From NCBI RefSeq assembly GCF_000203795.2, contig NW_006281106.1, positions 165,969 through 190,944 of the forward strand: a stretch of DNA of 24,976 bases. Direction: 5' to 3'. Within the stretch, counting starts at the first letter, position 1, and the number at the start of each line of letters is the position of its first letter. Source of the DNA: Batrachochytrium dendrobatidis JAM81. Its lineage: Eukaryota; Chytridiomycota; Chytridiomycetes; Rhizophydiales. Made by a program: the position numbers and the translations under genes. The notes under the pieces are model-generated. The model did not search any database, had not been told where the DNA came from, and was given only the letters and a program-made list of their open reading frames with translations. Below are positions 20,134 to 24,976 of this stretch, in pieces.

Positions 20134-20260
20134 GGGTATTTTTAACAAGTTATTTAAAGGGTATTAGTGGGTATTTTTAACAGGTATTAGTTGGGTATCA
20201 ATAGGGTATTTTTAACAGGTATTTAAAAGTTATTAACTGGGTATCAATAGGGTATAGTGG
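20134..20260. repeat. 35-bp tandem repeat rich in GGGTAT words
   Basis: Three units start GGGTATTTTTAACA at 20134, 20169 and 20204, exactly 35 bp apart. A partial fourth begins GGGTATCAAT at 20239. Inside units the submotifs GGTATTAG, GGGTATCAATA and TATTTAAA are shuffled, so the array itself appears built from a shorter GGGTAT-type word. It abuts the hairpin cluster on its right, and the two may be parts of one element. Confidence 0.8.
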
Positions 20261-20286
20261 AAGGGTAGATAGTGGTGGAGGTGGAA

Positions 20287-20636
20287 TTGAAGCTTCCTTC
20301 CAAAAGCTTCAAGTTCAAAGTTTAGATCATCCATCTCCGCTTTGGATTTCGCGGAGGATGGGGTTGATCTGCGTCAACCTCGCAGTTGATCTTCCGTTTT
20401 CTGGAAGATCGCTCCTTGATACAAGTATCAATGACAGGAGCACTGCTCGTGTTGCGCCGCCGCGCCGCTCGCAGGTCTCGCTGTTGGTTAAGTAACTCCA
20501 ACTTTGCAACGTCTTGCAAGGTTGGTGCTACTTTAGCAGACCAAGTATTTTTTGGCTTGGTCTGCTTGACCAACTTGGAGACCTGCTCCGGCTTGACCCG
20601 CTTGACAGACCCACGAGCCTTTTTCAGCTCGGTCTG
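20287..20636. repeat. Dense cluster of stem-loop (inverted-repeat) units, GC-richer than surroundings
   Basis: Successive inverted repeats, arms then spacer. A: 20287-20295/20304-20312, 9 bp perfect. B: 20331-20340/20351-20361, 10 bp with one bulge. C: 20362-20367/20374-20379, 6 bp. D: 20388-20395/20403-20410, 8 bp perfect. E: 20416-20422/20425-20431, 7 bp, inside a CTCC/GGAG outer pair. F: 20498-20509/20514-20525, 12 bp with one G-T mismatch and a 4-nt loop. G: 20535-20545/20556-20566, 11 bp perfect. H: 20606-20611 plus 20615-20618 pairing 20627-20636, 10 bp with a 3-nt bulge. Several spacers are T-rich on the plus strand. By eye this density is seen nowhere else in the window. It may be a mobile foldback element or a structured transcript; unrecognised. 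Confidence 0.8.
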
Positions 20637-20654
20637 CTTTGCAAGTTTGGGCAT
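20322..20654 (-). CDS. Small basic hypothetical protein (110 aa), doubtful
   Basis: I do not recognise it. The predicted protein is strongly basic (Lys/Arg-rich), starts MPKLAKQTELKKA, and repeats that element as KLVKQTKPKN about 25 residues later. It ends with two NLS-like clusters, SSRKRK and NPKRRW. It has no cysteine or histidine pattern and no membrane segment. The ORF coincides with the hairpin cluster, and other frames on both strands are also open here, so the open frame may be a by-product of GC-richer sequence. It could equally be a nuclear protein or part of a repeat family. Stem-loop A lies 10 bp beyond its stop. Confidence 0.3.
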   Translation of the reverse strand: MPKLAKQTELKKARGSVKRVKPEQVSKLVKQTKPKNTWSAKVAPTLQDVAKLELLNQQRDLRAARRRNTSSAPVIDTCIKERSSRKRKINCEVDADQPHPPRNPKRRWMI

Positions 20655-21296
20655 CTAAGTGTGAAAATGGTAAAGTTTAAATGTAAGTCATTGCTGTTAA
20701 TGATGGCATACAAATTATGGACTGAATATATATAGTAACAAAACCGGTTATTTATGCGATAAAATATATCACTGATCATATTATAGTTGATATGGTGTAT
20801 GTCGTTTTACATCATATAACTTTTATACTAATGATAATGGTTGCCACAATGGTGTCAACACTATGCTTGAAACACTAGAACTCTCAATTCCAACAGTATT
20901 GTGCTATCTGACTGCATCTATGGGTCGATCAGTGTCAATCAGTAATGCATTTGTATTGGTCATGGCTTGTGTGCAGTGATCTGGCAGTATCGTGATGTAT
21001 GGTATCATGATCAATGCAAAACATTACTTGATCAAACACGGCAATTGTGACTGATTACAATCTATAATTGGATGTGGAATACAATCACAATTGACAGGAT
21101 ATTGAGTGACTTTGTGTGCAATAGCCATTGTTGGTAGTTCAATCAGGATATACACCTTGTTCACACAGCAATACTGCATGTTGCTGGTTCATTCCATATC
21201 AATATGTATACATGAAGTTGACAATCATTGACAAATTCATGTCCTAAATTCACAATATTATGTTTTAAATGACAATAATGTAAGCCAATGCACATT
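20655..21296. other. Gene-poor stretch downstream of the CR-effector pseudogene
   Basis: 642 bp, AT-rich, no supported gene. A 9-bp inverted repeat CAATTGTGA (21042-21050) / TCACAATTG (21085-21093) is the only structure noticed. Confidence 0.5.
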
Positions 21297-23105
21297 TTAT
21301 TTATTCGGTAGCTGAGATTTGATAAACTGTTTGTACTGGTCCACAAAAGAATCACCAAAAAAATGAGTCGCAAAATCAGAATCCAGATCGACACATATTA
21401 TGTAATTGTCTCCGTCCTCACCACTTTTGAAACCAGATTTCATTGATGGCGCTGTATATGGCAATTCAAATCGCATATGAATAAATCGTAACCCATTGAT
21501 TTTCACTCTGTATTGATCTTGGACTGGGATCTGCGACTTGTACCAATTTTTAGGATCCATTGTTTCAATATTCTTCCTGCATTCATTAACGCCAACGTAC
21601 ATTGCTGAATCGGAGCTTCGCGTTGATGTCGTTTTGATATTGCAGCTGAAAACTGAGTATCGCAAATCAGGTCCAGCATTGGCCGGTGGAAAAACAATAT
21701 GCGGAAAGTTGGTTCTACGAAGTTGTTGTACAAACCTATTGACATTCGATTCATTGGTGCGACAATCAACCATCCCAGTAGGTTTTTTGATATTCAAATC
21801 TATAGCCCATCGAGGTAGATATTTTCTCAGCTCAGGTTGTAACCACCAGCCTTGTATGAATCGGAGAGCAATTACATACTCCATCATATGTCCCCTTTCC
21901 GAACGTGACAAGTTTGGTGCTTTTACAGGTGAAAACAGCTGATTGGCAAAGTAGTCCATTAATACTGAAGTCTTTTTGTCTGCAAAATAGTTTAATCCTG
22001 CAGTAAGAACAATGGGTTCTGTCATTCTAGCGTGCCATCCGTCAATCACTTTTGAAACCATTACAAGACCTGTTTGAACCAAATCAAGCTCTGGCGAATA
22101 CGACATACTCGAGCCATCACCAAACAAAAACGAAATACACAATTTGACAAGTATCTCCGATACCGATTTGATTTTAACGGGACAAGAGTTAGCCTTTTCA
22201 ATGGATTCGATAACTCGGTCAATTCGGTCCTTCCAGAAACAGTAAAATGATGAATGGGGCGAATACATGCCAGATTTTGTCATCATTTCTTTTATATAAC
22301 CACGATAACAATCATTGATGTCAGTCGAATCAATCAATTTGTTAAAATGAAACAAAAAGTCTTGGACGACCTTGAAGAGACTGTGAAACTTTTTGAAGGT
22401 CAATATTCTTTGACACATCGATAGTAGTTTGAAAATATCAGACGATTTCAAGTAGTTGAAGTCGGTGAATATCAACATATTATCTGGTTTGAGTCCAGCA
22501 GCAGAGTATGTCAAGTCCATAATGCAGATTCGCATTTGTGTTCCGCACCATATATTCTTGAAGTCATCTTGGATAATAGTTCTGGTCAAAAACGAAAACA
22601 GTGACCGAGGAAAATCAAACTCTCCAGCAGTGTTGATGGATTGTTGTTGAACGATAGTCCGACTTTAAAAGACTTGGCATATGCTGTGATTCGTCAAATA
22701 TAACACGACCGTCTTTTAGGAACCATGATTTCAACTGTTGATAGACTTTATCAAACGCAGACCAAGGAAGCTTAGATAGATGTTTGAATATTTTACAAAA
22801 GAGTACACCAGTTTGTATACTTGTTTGAATGCATAACCATGTAAAAGGCTTGAGATCGGGATTTGTTTCACAGAGTGTTTTCAGAACAAAAATACGAGCA
22901 GAAATCAAACACTGGATCAGTCTTTTAGATTGGTATTCAAAGACTGCTTGATTCTTGTCCGTCTTTTTGGCAGGTGCCAACTGTGCCAACTTGTCAATCA
23001 TTGCCCTGAAATCAGGTCGATAAAACAGTCAAATACACAATATCGACACAAACCATAGCAGGTTCTTGTCTTTCCGCATCCACTGACACCAATCAAGTCA
23101 TTTAC
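21297..23105 (-). pseudogene. Crinkler (CRN/CR)-type NTPase plus PD-(D/E)xK nuclease effector gene, frameshifted
   Basis: CR effectors pair a STAND-like P-loop NTPase with a restriction-endonuclease-fold toxin domain and often act in the host nucleus. Three blocks on one strand match that architecture. Block 1 (23105 to about 23003) has Walker A GVSGCGKT. Block 2 (23001-22615) has Walker B VIFDESQHM. Block 3 (about 22660 to 21297; its first ATG at 22589 leaves 430 codons) has WCGTQMRI, YSAAGLKP and LVQTGLVMVS. The candidate nuclease residues follow: Glu in RGHMMEY, Asp in AGPD and Lys in NIKT. The frame shifts at about 23010 and again between 22618 and 22665, and a stop at 23106 closes the Walker A frame upstream. 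No N-terminal header or LxLFLAK motif is seen. Two small shifts suggest a recent pseudogene; sequencing error is possible. No intron with proper sites explains either shift. The family call rests on motif recognition. Confidence 0.7.
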
Positions 23106-24433
23106 TCAACATTGCAATATTCAATATTCAGATTGAGTTTGATTGTAATGCAACCACTGTCTCGACTTGACACGACCATATCAGACTTGTATGCACGACT
23201 GACTTGATTACATAACCATTCAAACACTATCAGATCGTGTATACACACATGTTCAGATTCCATTTGGAATGTTGGTCAATACAACTCAATTATTACCGAG
23301 TTGTAAACCATCATTACTGATCAATTATTGTTAATCAGTCAATTGTTGGATTGGTAAATGTGTTACAAAACATTCATTTACATACTGAATCTGACAAGTG
23401 GATAATGATTGTTCCAATCAACACATGGATTGAACGGACTGCAACATTGTCATTGATTGCAATCACTGTTGACCAATACATTGTAATACATTGTCAGTCT
23501 CGATATCAACATTGTCATTCATGTCAAGTTGTGTGTAGTTGCTAATATTACACCACAACAATACTGTGTCAACTTTCAAGTTCTGTGATACACCGTTTCG
23601 ACTATAACCGGATCGATGTTGATCACTTGCCAATACACGGGTCAGTTGTATAATCGTACAACTGTTGGTTAACCAATGTTTGACTGTCGATATTTGAATC
23701 ATGAATATTGTCCAACATAATTGTCACTAACATTGTCGTTGTCGTTTGATTGCCTTGTTCTATGAATAATCATTGCAATGTCATTTGTTCAGTTGTTGTT
23801 GGTTTATTGAAACCATATCACAATTCTTGATATATTGCACATGATCTTGTAATTGTTGGTGTTGTCTGTAGTGATTCTGTCAATGTATACAAATGACACT
23901 TGTTGCTAATTGGTAGTTGTTTATGACTAATACACGACCGATCAGGTTTGGTGACCATTCTATGCACATATATATAACATCATATCGGACTGTTATGTTG
24001 TTTGATCCAATAGTAGTATATTCCAGTCATACTATAATACTACAGGTTTGTTGCAATATCCATACAACCTATATCCAAAACTGCACAAACACTGTCGTTC
24101 AAGATTGATGAGTATGCAATCACAAATGAATCCAACGCATTTTTGCTGTATATAGTTGTATCAAATGTCGTGTCTGTTGGCTTGTCTGTTGACTTGACTA
24201 GATCTGATATTACACGGGCTATTCAACAATTGTATTGAATTCCGGTTAGTATCGAGCCATTTGAGTCGTTCAAGTAGTCAAGTTGCTTGGTTTGCAATGT
24301 GTTGTGTTCAGGAATCACTTGCAATCAAACCATCACCAAACCACAGGTTAACAACACCAAATGATATATGACTGGTTATATTAACACATTGCAAACACTC
24401 GACGAATTAACCATGAATCAGGTTCAATCATCA
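23106..24433. other. Gene-poor AT-rich stretch between two effector relics
   Basis: About 1.3 kb with no supportable ORF or RNA gene. Words such as CAATTGTT, ATTGTTG and CATTGTCA recur without a fixed period. It may contain sequence of the effector copies degraded beyond recognition; a possible fragment at 24190-24300 is described among the findings. Confidence 0.5.
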
Positions 24434-24712
24434 ACCGCCAATATTGTCAAGCGTGTATTCCTGGTTTAGTTGATGATGATCCGAGTATGCGGTATTCGTC
24501 ACAGTTTGATTTGGTCCAAACAGGTTTTGTAATGGTTTCAACAATGTCTGATGAATGGCATGCTACAATCGCAGTATATTGATATTACCGCATGATACAA
24601 CTGTTTGGTTGACCAAACGACTCGAATGTTGGTGGATTATTATGCCAATCGACTGTTTTGACCTGATATCACCACACTTGACATGCCAACACATGCGACA
24701 TATGATGGAGTG
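24434..24712 (+). pseudogene. Second, strongly decayed CR-effector copy, inverted relative to the first
   Basis: The plus strand here aligns with the minus-strand effector gene at about 22145-21870. In the best block (24472-24573) I count 81 of 102 bases identical to the other copy, encoding SMRYSSQFDLVQTG against SMSYSPELDLVQTG. The match resumes after a diverged gap at about 24600, runs through a DYYANRLF segment, and ends at GACATATGATGGAGT (24698-24712), the HMME region of copy 1. A TGA at 24580, an in-frame stop after NRLF, another after MME, and indels show it is not functional. The nuclease Asp and Lys region is not recognisable downstream. Confidence 0.75.
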
Positions 24713-24976
24713 ATGGAAATACTCGAAATACACACAATACAACTCTTGCAGCAGTGTATGAAACTATCAAGCATGACATGCCATGACATGAAGGGTGTAA
24801 ATTAGACTTGATAACAATGTGTACGATTTGGACTTTTAAATTCGGAAATAGCAGCTCTGTTCCAACATCACATTGATTGTAAATGTCGAGGTTGTTTAAC
24901 CTTGTACAAATGACCATTTCACATGCAACTTTAGCCTGATGTTGAGTATTTTCAAATGAATGCAAGCTTGCGACAC
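24713..24976. other. Window end, no recognisable feature
   Basis: 264 bp beyond the last recognisable effector homology. The open frame on the minus strand (24965-24669) overlaps the relic and has no family features. Confidence 0.5.

Noticed and set aside
20134..20260. Telomere-like repeat (GGGTAT-rich)
   Set aside because: The period is 35 bp and the words are not TTAGGG-type; it lies within a scaffold with genes and relics on both sides.
20046..20680. GTTTAAA at both edges of the repeat/hairpin block as a target-site duplication
   Set aside because: A 7-bp AT-rich word is frequent by chance in this DNA and the block edges are not defined.
21042..21093. 9-bp inverted repeat as terminal repeat of a small transposon
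   Set aside because: The arms are only 34 bp apart, with no target duplication or coding content.
24669..24965. 98-codon minus-strand ORF at the right edge
   Set aside because: It is antisense to the decayed effector copy and shows no protein family features.
1..24976. tRNA, rRNA or CRISPR features
   Set aside because: No tRNA A/B-box pair, rRNA-like stretch or regularly spaced repeat-spacer array was seen on either strand by eye; a tRNAscan or Infernal run would be decisive.

Overview
The window looks like nuclear DNA of a zoosporic (chytrid) fungus. It is AT-rich. Most introns are short (60-110 bp, GT...AG). The genes are fungal-type housekeeping genes, but one 11-exon gene encodes a sperm-tail PG-rich repeat (flagellar) protein, which points to a fungus with a flagellated zoospore. 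The right end holds decayed Crinkler (CRN/CR)-type NTPase-nuclease genes, a family known to be expanded in chytrids such as Batrachochytrium. The genus is an inference; no rRNA or other marker gene is present.

Layout, left to right. (1) 1-1559, minus: the N-terminal 397 residues (DCB domain) of a Sec7/BIG ARF-GEF, cut by the window edge, with a 368-bp first intron. (2) 1560-1785: a short divergent promoter with an inverted-repeat cluster and a tandem repeat. (3) 1786-4080, plus: a five-exon SAMHD1-like HD-domain dNTP triphosphohydrolase. (4) 4788-6146, plus: an F-box/leucine-rich-repeat protein. (5) 6508-14717, minus: Sec16, the COPII exit-site scaffold, 2643 aa once an upstream 98-codon exon is spliced in. 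It carries a zinc-ribbon and a 27-bp coding minisatellite. (6) 14718-15434: a divergent promoter with 12-bp dyad repeats and a 20-bp direct repeat. (7) 15435-18260, plus: the PG-rich repeat flagellar protein (686 aa). (8) 18332-19699, plus: dihydrofolate synthase (FOL3 type), single exon, only 71 bp after the previous stop. (9) 20134-20654: an odd block made of a 35-bp tandem repeat followed by a dense run of stem-loops overlapping a small basic ORF. (10) 21297-23105, minus: a CR-effector-like pseudogene with Walker A, Walker B and a PD-(D/E)xK-like region, broken by two frameshifts. (11) 24434-24712, plus: a second, more decayed and inverted copy of the same gene. The remaining right-hand DNA has no gene I can support.

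The genes do not form a pathway cluster. Sec7 and Sec16 both serve the secretory pathway, but lying 5 kb apart is probably chance. The left 19.7 kb is gene-dense and conserved. The right 5.3 kb is gene-poor, repeat-bearing and holds effector relics, which resembles a boundary between a stable and a fast-evolving compartment. The two most unusual items are the hairpin-dense block at about 20.29-20.64 kb and the inverted pair of effector relics.
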